DNA of 64,000 bases, taken from contig CAWGQC010000009.1 of the NCBI GenBank assembly GCA_963824645.1, positions 62,001 to 126,000 of the forward strand, read 5' to 3'. The translations under genes and the position numbers were made by a program. The stretch's first letter is position 1. Every line of letters begins with the position of its first letter. Shown here piece by piece: positions 9,091 to 16,823 of this stretch. This DNA is from Bog-756 sp963824645 (GTDB taxonomy: Bacteria > Actinomycetota > Acidimicrobiia > Acidimicrobiales > RAAP-2). The notes beneath the pieces are model-generated. The model made no database searches. It saw nothing but the letters and a program-made list of their open reading frames with translations, and was not told where the DNA came from.

Positions 9091-10077
9091 TCAACCGTGC
9101 TGGAAGAACCTGCTCTGGAGGCCGCGGATGCCGGCCAGAGCGACGCCGTCGAGCCGGGCCAGATCGTCGTCGTCGATGCTCCATCCCAGTGCGCCGGCAT
9201 TCTCCTCGGCCTGGTGCCGGTTCTTGGCACCGGGTATCGGTACCGCCCCCTTCGAGATGATCCAGTTGAGGGCCACCTGGCTCGGAGTCCGATCGCCGTT
9301 CTTCTCCCCGATGCGTCGCAGCTCAGCCACCACGACGTCGACCGATTCCATGGGATGGTTGGACAGGGTGCGCTTGCCCGGAGGTGGGTGGGAGGACGAG
9401 TACTTGCCGGTCAACCGGCCCTGACCGATGGGCGAGTAAGCCAGGGGTAGGACGCCGAGGTCCCGGCAGGCTCCGAGCAGACCGTCCGCTTCCGGCGATC
9501 GGCGGAGGAGGGAGAACTCGATCTGATTGGTGGCCAACTTCATGCCCCTCTTCTGCAGCTCCTGGCTGATGGCGCGGGTCTCGGCCGCTGAGTAGTTGGA
9601 TACCCCCACCGCCTTGAGCAAACCGGCCTGGTGCGCCGTGGCCAGTGCTTCGGCCATGGCAGCGTGTGAGCGGATACTGATGGGACCGTGGATCTGGTAG
9701 AGGTCGACAGAGGCCACGCCCAGGCGTTCCACCGACGCTCTCAGCGATTTCATGAGGGAGGCGCCGACGTTGACCTTCCAGGGGAAGGGCATGAACTTGG
9801 AGGCGATGACCACCTTCGCCGCCCGCTCGGGATCCTCGGAGCGCAAGGCCCCCTGTATGCGCTCGCTTTCACCACTCCCGTAGATCTCCGCCGTGTCGAA
9901 GAAGGTGACACCGGCATCGATGGAGGCGTCCCAGGCATCCCGGATCGAGTCCCTGGTCAGGTCGGTGTCGTAGCCACCCATTCCCCAGGTGGACCGGTCA
10001 CCCCACGCCCAGGTCCCCACTCCCAGTGGTGGGATGGCGATGTCAGTACCACTCAGGACGTACCCGTCGGGGATCAT
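9091..10077 (-). CDS. Aldo/keto reductase
   Basis: 328 residues with the tetrad Asp61 and Tyr66 (FFDTAEIYGSGESE), Lys94 (VIASKFMP) and His130 (LYQIHGP), the GVSNYS motif, and a C-terminal NADPH-binding segment IPGAKNRHQAEEN. It belongs to the YhdN/AKR11-like plant-auxin-protein-related group rather than that of the reductase at 7615. A TACCGT box sits 6 bases before the ATG. The substrate is unknown. Confidence 0.85.
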   Translation of the reverse strand: MIPDGYVLSGTDIAIPPLGVGTWAWGDRSTWGMGGYDTDLTRDSIRDAWDASIDAGVTFFDTAEIYGSGESERIQGALRSEDPERAAKVVIASKFMPFPWKVNVGASLMKSLRASVERLGVASVDLYQIHGPISIRSHAAMAEALATAHQAGLLKAVGVSNYSAAETRAISQELQKRGMKLATNQIEFSLLRRSPEADGLLGACRDLGVLPLAYSPIGQGRLTGKYSSSHPPPGKRTLSNHPMESVDVVVAELRRIGEKNGDRTPSQVALNWIISKGAVPIPGAKNRHQAEENAGALGWSIDDDDLARLDGVALAGIRGLQSRFFQHG

Positions 10078-10083
10078 CGATGT

Positions 10084-10089
10084 ACGGTA
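10084..10089 (-). promoter_or_regulatory. Putative leaderless -10 box for the aldo/keto reductase
   Basis: TACCGT on the minus strand with a 6-base gap (ACATCG) to the ATG ending at 10077; same layout as other leaderless starts in the window. Confidence 0.4.
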
Positions 10090-10177
10090 CCCGCGGTGAG
10101 TACCGGCCCGACACCCCAGGCGCCGTTGGCGTGACCGTCAGCGGGCCGGCTCAGGACCGGCAGCCGAAAGAGGACCG

Positions 10178-11635
10178 GTGAACGAGAAGCGGCGTCCGCT
10201 GCGGTGCGTTGTCATCGGGGCCGGCATGGCCGGCATCCTGAGCGCCATCCAACTGACCGAGGCGGGTCTCACCGACTTCACCGTGTACGAAAAGGCCGAT
10301 CAGGTGGGAGGGACCTGGCGGGAGAACACCTACCCGGGCCTGTCCTGCGACGTGCCGTCTCACCTCTACTCCTACTCTTTCGCCCTCAACCCGGACTGGA
10401 GCCACCATTTCTCCCCGGGCAACGAGATCCGGGCCTACTTCGAGCGCGTCGCCCGGGAGCGCGGGGTGGTCGATCGGATTCGCTTCAACCAGGAGGTGAT
10501 CCGGTGCACCTTCGCCGACGGCCGATGGCACCTGACCACAGCGTCCGGACAGCAGGACTGGGCCGACGTGGTGATCGCCGCTACCGGCGTACTCCACCGA
10601 CCTCGCTATCCCGACCTGACCGGGCTCGACACCTTTACCGGTCCCACGTTCCACAGCGCCCGATGGGACCACGATGTGACCATCGACGGTCGACGTCTGG
10701 GCATCATCGGCACCGGCTCGACGGCCGTCCAGATCGTCTCGTCGGTGGTCGACCGGGTGGCGCACCTCACCCTGTTCCAGCGGACAGCCCAGTGGGTGAT
10801 GCCCCAGGACAATCCCGTCTATTCCGACGAGGACCGTGCCCAGCTGCACCGGCACCCCGACAAGCTGGCGGCGCGCTACCAGAACCTGTCGGACATGTTC
10901 GATCTCTTCGCCAATGCGGTCGTGGACACTACATCTCCCGAGATAAAGATGATCGAACGGGCCTGCCTGGCCAACCTCGAGGACAATGTGCGCGACCCGG
11001 AGTTACGGGAGAAGCTGCGCCCTTCGTATCGGGCGGCGTGCAAGCGGTTGATCATCTCCCCCGATTTCTACGACGCCATCCAACGACCCCAGGCCGAAGT
11101 GGTGACCGAACCAATCGACAGGATCGAGCCCGACGGCGTGCGTACCAGCGACGGCCGTCTCCATGTGCTCGACGTCCTGGTCCTGGCCACCGGCTTCCAT
11201 GCCGATTCCTTCATGCGCCCGATGCAGGTCACCGGTCGCCACGGCGGGACCCTGGAGGCGGCATGGAGCGAGCGCCCCGAGGCCTACCTGGCTGTGTCCG
11301 TACCCGACTTCCCCAATTTCTTCATGCTCAACGGTCCGAACGGACCGATCGGCAACTTCTCCCTCATCGAAGTGGCTGAACTTCAGATGGGTTACATCCT
11401 GCAGATCATCGACGGTCTGGCCCGAGATGACTTCCGTGAGGCATCGGCCTCGCCCAAGGCGCTGGCCGACTTTCAACAGGAGCGGGAACTGGCCGCCCGC
11501 AACACGGTCTGGGTCACCGGTTGCTCGAGCTGGTATCTCGACGACCGGGGCATTCCCGGTGGGTGGCCGTGGTCATTCATCCGGTTCCGAGAGGAAATGC
11601 GCGCACCCGATCTCTCGCACTTCGAGTTGGCTTAG
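10178..11635 (+). CDS. FAD-dependent (Baeyer-Villiger-type) monooxygenase
   Basis: 485 residues. The N-terminal FAD site is VIGAGMAGIL; the Baeyer-Villiger fingerprint FxGxxxHxxxWD is present as FTGPTFHSARWDHD near residue 150; the NADPH-binding Rossmann motif GIIGTGSTAVQI follows. A late ATGF motif (VLATGFHADS) is also present. Such enzymes insert oxygen next to a ketone to form an ester or lactone, or oxygenate N/S atoms. The GTG start has AAAGAGGA 5 to 10 bases upstream. The neighbouring reductase could supply or remove carbonyl compounds, but this link is only positional. Confidence 0.85.
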   Translation: MNEKRRPLRCVVIGAGMAGILSAIQLTEAGLTDFTVYEKADQVGGTWRENTYPGLSCDVPSHLYSYSFALNPDWSHHFSPGNEIRAYFERVARERGVVDRIRFNQEVIRCTFADGRWHLTTASGQQDWADVVIAATGVLHRPRYPDLTGLDTFTGPTFHSARWDHDVTIDGRRLGIIGTGSTAVQIVSSVVDRVAHLTLFQRTAQWVMPQDNPVYSDEDRAQLHRHPDKLAARYQNLSDMFDLFANAVVDTTSPEIKMIERACLANLEDNVRDPELREKLRPSYRAACKRLIISPDFYDAIQRPQAEVVTEPIDRIEPDGVRTSDGRLHVLDVLVLATGFHADSFMRPMQVTGRHGGTLEAAWSERPEAYLAVSVPDFPNFFMLNGPNGPIGNFSLIEVAELQMGYILQIIDGLARDDFREASASPKALADFQQERELAARNTVWVTGCSSWYLDDRGIPGGWPWSFIRFREEMRAPDLSHFELA

Positions 11636-11721
11636 GCCCGGGTAGGGACCGCACAACTCACACCGCTGAGCCCACCGCCCCGCCCTCCGCCCCGGCCGCC
11701 GACGCCCACCCCGCGGGGTCA

Positions 11722-11736
11722 GGGCCGTTCCGGCCC
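11722..11736 (+). terminator. Small GC hairpin between convergent genes
   Basis: GGGCCG and CGGCCC with a 3-base loop, just beyond the end of the glycan gene on the other strand and 87 bases after the monooxygenase stop. There is no T-run, so termination activity is doubtful. Confidence 0.25.
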
Positions 11737-11739
11737 GCC

Positions 11740-13137
11740 CTAGCGTCCCGGACCGGTGGCTCGCTCGGCCGACCCGGCCAGGCGCTGGTAGCGGGCGGTC
11801 ACCAGGGCAAGTTGCTCTTCGATGCGGAGGCTGGCTGTCAACAGCTTGTGGGCCTCGTCGCGGGCCAGGCGGAGCTCCTCTTCGTAGCCTTGGCGCATCG
11901 ACGCCAGACGGCGGTCGCTGTGAGCCAGCAGTCCGCTGGCCACCGCCTGCAGAGCCACGAACCGATCGTAGAGATCGACGTAGAGGTCCTGGATCGATGT
12001 CGCCGCCCGTGGCGGTACCCCCGAACCGGCGGGGACCGTCAGCGGAGCACCCCGCACCCGTTCCACCACCTCTCGGGTCTTCTCGAGGAAGGCGAGGCCC
12101 TGCACGGTGTCAGGTTCGAGATGGGCTCCCTCGGCCCATTCGTTCCACGCGTTGACGAAGACGATCCCGTCCCGTCCGTTGACCCCGCTCTGACCACGGA
12201 CAGCCTCATCCAACCACCGCCCGTACGAATCGGGGTTCGAGCCATGGAGGATGACCGCCTCCCCGCGTTGTCGCCGAGGGGTGTTGTCCCATCCGGAGGC
12301 GACACAGGGATACCGGTTCCACTCGGGTTGGGGCCGCTCCCGATAGGCCGTGGCCACCTCGTCGTAGGAGTACACCCGGTGGCTGGCATCGTCTCCGGGA
12401 GGTTGGTCGACCGGTTCCACCATTTCGAACATCCCATGGGGAACGAACTCCGCACTGGCATCAAACCCGAGGTGTGCCGGGTCACCGCCGTATCGACCGG
12501 TCTCGAACATGACCAGCCAGGGCTCCCTCACCCCGGCGTTGGCACATTCCTCCCGCCACAGGTCGAAGGTGACCTTCGGTTCGGGCAACAGGTCGGGTCT
12601 GTAGACGGTCAGAAGGGGCCGGCCGTGGACCGTGATGTACCGCGGGTCCTTGAACGCTTCGATCAGCCAGCGGATGTGGGCCAGGTCGTCCTCGGCGTCG
12701 TAATCCTGCTCGACCAGCATCTCGTCCGACGATCCCTGCCAACGTCGGTACCAGCTCTCGTTGGCCCAACACAGTGCGAACGGGAAGTCGGGTTCTCCGG
12801 AGTGCAGGACCTCGTCGAAGGGACGCTCCAGCATGCGCCGACCCCGGAACCAGTAGTGGTAGTAGAGGAAACCCGAAATCCCGTGGCGGCGGGCCAGGTT
12901 GGCCTGACGCTGCCTGGTCTCGGGGACCCGGAGATCGTAGAAGCCCAGTTCCCCCGGGAGTTGGGGCTGGAAGTGACCGGGGAAGAGGGGCTGGGCGCGG
13001 GCCACCACCGTCCATTCGGTGAACCCCGAACCGTGCCAGGCGTCGTTGTCCGGTACCTGGTGGAACTGCGGTAGGTAGAAAGCGAGAACCTGGGGGATCT
13101 CGTCCCCCGCGCCACCGTTGGCCGCCTCCTGGCTCAC
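11740..13137 (-). CDS. WbsX-type glycosyltransferase / GH99-like protein
   Basis: About 465 residues. The core matches the WbsX family of surface-polysaccharide clusters: AFYLPQFHQVPDNDAWHG, GFTEWTVVARAQPLFPGH, FLYYHYWFRGRRMLERPF, FALCWANESWYRRW and FVNAWNEWAEGAHLEPD, in that order. The fold is GH99-like; members are annotated as glycosyltransferases but the activity is poorly established. The last 90 residues are a coiled coil (LRLARDEAHKLLTASLRIEEQ region). The GTG start at 13137 overlaps the stop of the upstream methyltransferase (GTGA), which decides it over longer in-frame extensions that would read through that gene. Confidence 0.8.
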   Translation of the reverse strand: MSQEAANGGAGDEIPQVLAFYLPQFHQVPDNDAWHGSGFTEWTVVARAQPLFPGHFQPQLPGELGFYDLRVPETRQRQANLARRHGISGFLYYHYWFRGRRMLERPFDEVLHSGEPDFPFALCWANESWYRRWQGSSDEMLVEQDYDAEDDLAHIRWLIEAFKDPRYITVHGRPLLTVYRPDLLPEPKVTFDLWREECANAGVREPWLVMFETGRYGGDPAHLGFDASAEFVPHGMFEMVEPVDQPPGDDASHRVYSYDEVATAYRERPQPEWNRYPCVASGWDNTPRRQRGEAVILHGSNPDSYGRWLDEAVRGQSGVNGRDGIVFVNAWNEWAEGAHLEPDTVQGLAFLEKTREVVERVRGAPLTVPAGSGVPPRAATSIQDLYVDLYDRFVALQAVASGLLAHSDRRLASMRQGYEEELRLARDEAHKLLTASLRIEEQLALVTARYQRLAGSAERATGPGR

Positions 13138-14189
13138 CGGCGGGTCTGGGGCTTGCGGCGACGACCGAGGTTGATCATGCGGCCGTAGACCCGGCGGAGC
13201 GGGGCCAGATGGCGGAACGTCCGCGTGGCATAGATGGCCTCGATCTCTTCGCCACTGTGACTCAGGTCTCGCTCCAGCTCGGTGACCTTGAGAGCGAGTC
13301 GATCCCTCTCCCACGCGCTGCTCTGGAGCCGTTGCACCTGCAGGGCCAAACGGTCCCTGTCCCGAACCAGGAGCCGGAGGTGGTGGACCTCCTCGACCAA
13401 CTCGTCCCGCTCCCGCAACTCCATCCGCACCAGTGCGGCTTCCACCTCGTGGCGGTGGACCTGGTCGCTCAGCTCCATGATCCTTTCGGACAGGGTGGCC
13501 AGAGCCTGATCGCCGTTGTCGAGGACCGCCTTGACCACGAACTGATACGACTCGGCTTCGGGATCTTCGAGAACTTTGTCGATCGTGACCTGGTCGAAGT
13601 CGTCGCGAATCAGACCAATCTCGGACTGGAAGAGCGGGATCACCACCCGCTGGATGTCCACCACGGCCAGCCCCGCCTGGCGGCACAGATCCACCAGTGA
13701 ATCCTTGGTGAAGAAATGGAGGTGGGTTCGATCGAGCAATCCTGTTTCGCGGTACTCGAAAGATCCTTGCAACAGGCTCAGACGCACATCGCCGTGAGCG
13801 ATGTTGGGAACCGACATCACGACGAAGCCGGAAGGGCTGATGAACCGGACCGCCGTCCGCAGCGTGGTCAGGGGATCACTGAGGTGCTCGAGAACGTCGC
13901 CGAACATGACGGCGTCGAACTTTTCGGCGCTCAGGTGATCCCAGACGTCGTCCTGTTCGACGTGCCCGACCACCACCTCCTCGGCCCACGCCTCGGCTGC
14001 ACGGGCCGCCTCGGGATCGACTTCCACTCCGACCACACGGCATCCCCTGTCGACCAGGGCCTTGGTCACATGCCCGGAGGCACAGCCGAACTCGAGGACG
14101 GCCTTGTTGAAACCGACCATGCCCAGGGTGAAGGCATGAGCGTTGTTATCCGCCTCGGGATCAACCACCTGCTCGTAGATGAAAGCCAA
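13134..14189 (-). CDS. SAM-dependent methyltransferase with C-terminal coiled coil
   Basis: 351 residues. Residues about 25-180 form a class I methyltransferase: VLEFGCASGHVTKAL (motif I), a VGVEVD acidic end of strand 2, FDAVMFGDVLEHLSDP (motif II) and TGLLDRTHLHFFT, common in sugar or O-antigen methyltransferases. Residues about 215-320 are a long charged coiled coil with repeated RERDELV/RDRDRLAL-type heptads, ending in a basic tail. The TTG start has AGGGA upstream. It is the first gene of a two-gene unit with the WbsX-type gene, suggesting methylation of a growing surface glycan or control of its chain length. Confidence 0.8.
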   Translation of the reverse strand: MAFIYEQVVDPEADNNAHAFTLGMVGFNKAVLEFGCASGHVTKALVDRGCRVVGVEVDPEAARAAEAWAEEVVVGHVEQDDVWDHLSAEKFDAVMFGDVLEHLSDPLTTLRTAVRFISPSGFVVMSVPNIAHGDVRLSLLQGSFEYRETGLLDRTHLHFFTKDSLVDLCRQAGLAVVDIQRVVIPLFQSEIGLIRDDFDQVTIDKVLEDPEAESYQFVVKAVLDNGDQALATLSERIMELSDQVHRHEVEAALVRMELRERDELVEEVHHLRLLVRDRDRLALQVQRLQSSAWERDRLALKVTELERDLSHSGEEIEAIYATRTFRHLAPLRRVYGRMINLGRRRKPQTRR

Positions 14190-14416
14190 GCAATTCCCTT
14201 TCTCAACCGCAGGATCCTACTCCTAAACTCCCCGGAGGCAGCGGGAGGAGGACCCGGGCTCCGGCCCTCTTGGCGTCGATCGGTGGGGTGATCCCCCCGG
14301 CCCGTCGGTTGGCCCGATTCCGGCCGGCGGTCGTGGTCGGTCGGTGGATCGGGTCCGGGCATCGGGACATCGGACCGCCCATGGCCGAGGAAGAGTGGCC
14401 GTTCCGGACCAGGCCC

Positions 14417-15559
14417 TCAGTCTCCGGTCCTCTTTTCGGCCGTACGGAACGGCCCGTCGGCCGATTCGGGGGCACCGGCCACCGACAGGGCGTCTGTCAC
14501 CGCTTCGGTCACGCACGCGGCCGTGTCGGTCAGGGCGCGCTCCTCACCGAACTCTTCGGACAGGGACACCACGCGGGCGCCGGCCGCTTCGGCACCCGCC
14601 ACGGCATCCTGGTCCGCCCTACCGGCGATGATCAGCACGGGGATGTTACGGGCCGACGCGTCCGCTACCACCGAGCCCACCACCTTCCCCATGAGCGAGG
14701 AGGCGTCCAATGAACCTTCACCGGTCACCACCGCCCTACTGGCCGCCAAGGCTTGGGGGAAGGCCAGAAGCTCGGTGACCACGTTGTAACCCGACCGGAG
14801 CGATCCGCCCAGGGCCAGCACGGCGCCACCGAATCCGCCGGCGGCGCCGGCACCCGACGCAGTCAGGACATCGATCCCGTAGCGACGTCGGTACTCCCCC
14901 GCCACCTGCTCCAGCCTCCCTTCCAACCGGACGACCAGATCAGGGTCGGCCCCCTTTTGTGGACCGAAACGACGGGCCGCCTCGAGGAATCCCACGGACA
15001 CGTCACAAGCTCCCACCAGTTCGACCCGACCGAGTCCGCCCGCCTCCTCGATGACGTCGAGTGCGCCACGCCCGCCATCGGTGGTGGCCGATCCCCCCAG
15101 TCCGACCACGACCATCGGGCGGTCGGGCTGGGCTCCGACCGGGCCTTCGGTCCGGTCCGGTCGGGATGCAGGGGGAGGTGCGGTCTGCCGCTCCAACTGG
15201 CGGGCGGCGGCCACGATGAGCTCGCCGGTCCCCCGGGTGGTGGCCGACCAGGCGTCGTTGCCCTCCGCACCGCCGGCCAGTATCAGACCCGATGCCTGGG
15301 CCATCTCGATGACAGCCAGGGGGCCGACATGGAGCCACTGGGCCGTAACCGGTGAACCCAGTGGGCCCTCCACCTCCACCTCCCGCCGCATACCTCCCAA
15401 ACCACCCAGCGCGTCGAGTAACCCCTCCCCTCCGTCGGCCAGCGGCACCGTGCGTACCGTCCAGCCACGAGCCGATCCGGCGGCGGCGATAGCTTCCGCC
15501 GCCTGCCCGGCGGTCAAGGTGCCGCGAAACTTGTCCGGTGCGGCGAGCAGCATGGGCAT
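14417..15559 (-). CDS. Glycerate kinase (GarK/GlxK type)
   Basis: 380 residues. It begins LLAAPDKFRGTLTAGQAAEAI, the hallmark start of type-1 glycerate kinases, with later VPLADGGEGLLDAL, GLGGSATTDGGRGAL and TGEGSLDASSLMGK motifs. It phosphorylates glycerate with ATP, feeding it into glycolysis or serine metabolism. An insertion rich in Pro and Arg around residues 125-145 is longer than I expect for the family. The ATG lies one base after the upstream stop, so it is the last gene of an operon with the lipoprotein and DoxX/SCO1 genes; the functional link is not obvious. Confidence 0.87.
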   Translation of the reverse strand: MPMLLAAPDKFRGTLTAGQAAEAIAAAGSARGWTVRTVPLADGGEGLLDALGGLGGMRREVEVEGPLGSPVTAQWLHVGPLAVIEMAQASGLILAGGAEGNDAWSATTRGTGELIVAAARQLERQTAPPPASRPDRTEGPVGAQPDRPMVVVGLGGSATTDGGRGALDVIEEAGGLGRVELVGACDVSVGFLEAARRFGPQKGADPDLVVRLEGRLEQVAGEYRRRYGIDVLTASGAGAAGGFGGAVLALGGSLRSGYNVVTELLAFPQALAASRAVVTGEGSLDASSLMGKVVGSVVADASARNIPVLIIAGRADQDAVAGAEAAGARVVSLSEEFGEERALTDTAACVTEAVTDALSVAGAPESADGPFRTAEKRTGD

Positions 15560-15560
15560 C

Positions 15561-16823
15561 TCAGCTCGACGAACCGTACTGGATGGGCACCCTCAGGGTC
15601 TGGCTGCGCTGCCACACCCCACCGGTCAAGGAGTAGACGTCGAGCACCGAAGTACGGACGACCAGAGCGGCGTAGCCGCCCGAGGGCGTGGCCACCACCG
15701 CCGAGCTTCCCGCCGGCGTGGCGACCAGGCTCCGCCATGCTGCGCCGGTGGGCTGGACAGCCCAGGCCGAAGGTCGGCCGCCGGCCGCCGCCGCGCTCAC
15801 CACGAAGCCACCCGACGGGGTGGTCCCCGTCGAAACCAGAGAGCGACCGGACAGAGCCAACCCGGGCGACGTCGTCCAAGTCCGCAGGCCGTCGGTGCTC
15901 CACAGGGCGTAGAGCGAGACGTGGGCGCCCGATCCGGTGCTGACCAGGGCAGCGGCACCGGTCGAAGAGCCGGCGAGTCGCATCACCTGGAGCGGGACTC
16001 CCGCCCCGGCCGGAAGAGTGGGCCCCACCTGCGTCCACCGCCCGTCGGCTAGCACGAAGAGACCGGGGCGATTTCCATGGCCACAGGTTGTCCCGACCAG
16101 GGCGGTGGTGCCGGTTCCCGAGGGCGCGCCCGACCCGTCCGACCCGGGTCCCGGGTCCGGGTCGAACCGTCCCATGCCCACCGCGGTGATCCTGGTCACG
16201 CTGCATCTCGAGGCCGACGGTTGGAGGGCCAAGTGGTGTTCGGTCACCAGCGGGCGCCACGAAACCAGTCCACCCCCGCTGGCTACGACGGTGCCGCCGG
16301 CAGCGCGCACCAGAGCGGTGGCCGGTCCGCCGGCCGGCGAGGCCAGGGCATCGGGCACCCTGGCTAAACCGCTGAGGAGCACGCCGGCCGACCAGCCGGC
16401 CCCACCGTCGGTGGTGGCGGCCAGGGGCGAAATGGTCAGATACTGCGAAGGCAGGAAGCCGGTCGCGGCCGAACCGCCCCCGCCGGGAGAAACGACCAGA
16501 CCTCCGTTACTGGCCACCCCGGGTGGTGTGGTCACCCTCCAGTGCGAAGCCTCCCTCGACAGGGTGAACAGCTGCCAGAAGGTATTGAGTGGATCGTGGA
16601 GGTTGCCCATGGCCAATGTGGCCCAGGTGACCGACGAGGACGACACCGAGCTGGTCAGGGGGATGCCGGGCGGTAGCGCCGTCGGCGGAACACCGCCGGA
16701 AGGACCGGGAGCGGAGCACGAGGCCATGACCCAGGCACCCACCGCCGCCACGCTCACCACGGTCAGCGTCCGTGCCCGGCGGGTCAGTCGGGCCTCTCGC
16801 CACCCACGTTTCGGGCTCGTCAC
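15561..16823 (-). CDS. Propeller-like secreted lipoprotein of unknown function
   Basis: 420 residues. A basic N-terminus and hydrophobic helix end in WVMASCSAPG, a plausible lipobox. The mature part consists of repeated short beta-rich units with W-T, G-G-F-V and S-S/W patterns (GLRTWTTSPG, GAAWRSLVATP, GGVWQRSQT), like sialidase or YCF48-type propellers. No catalytic motif is recognisable. Its GTG start overlaps the stop of the DoxX/SCO1 fusion gene (GTGA). It may be an extracytoplasmic scaffold or sensor acting with that protein. Confidence 0.65.
   Translation of the reverse strand: MTSPKRGWREARLTRRARTLTVVSVAAVGAWVMASCSAPGPSGGVPPTALPPGIPLTSSVSSSSVTWATLAMGNLHDPLNTFWQLFTLSREASHWRVTTPPGVASNGGLVVSPGGGGSAATGFLPSQYLTISPLAATTDGGAGWSAGVLLSGLARVPDALASPAGGPATALVRAAGGTVVASGGGLVSWRPLVTEHHLALQPSASRCSVTRITAVGMGRFDPDPGPGSDGSGAPSGTGTTALVGTTCGHGNRPGLFVLADGRWTQVGPTLPAGAGVPLQVMRLAGSSTGAAALVSTGSGAHVSLYALWSTDGLRTWTTSPGLALSGRSLVSTGTTPSGGFVVSAAAAGGRPSAWAVQPTGAAWRSLVATPAGSSAVVATPSGGYAALVVRTSVLDVYSLTGGVWQRSQTLRVPIQYGSSS

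Noticed and set aside
13138..13686. N-terminal extension of the WbsX-type protein
   Set aside because: It would overlap the methyltransferase gene by about 550 bases and its residues look like antisense-frame noise; the GTGA overlap gives a natural start.
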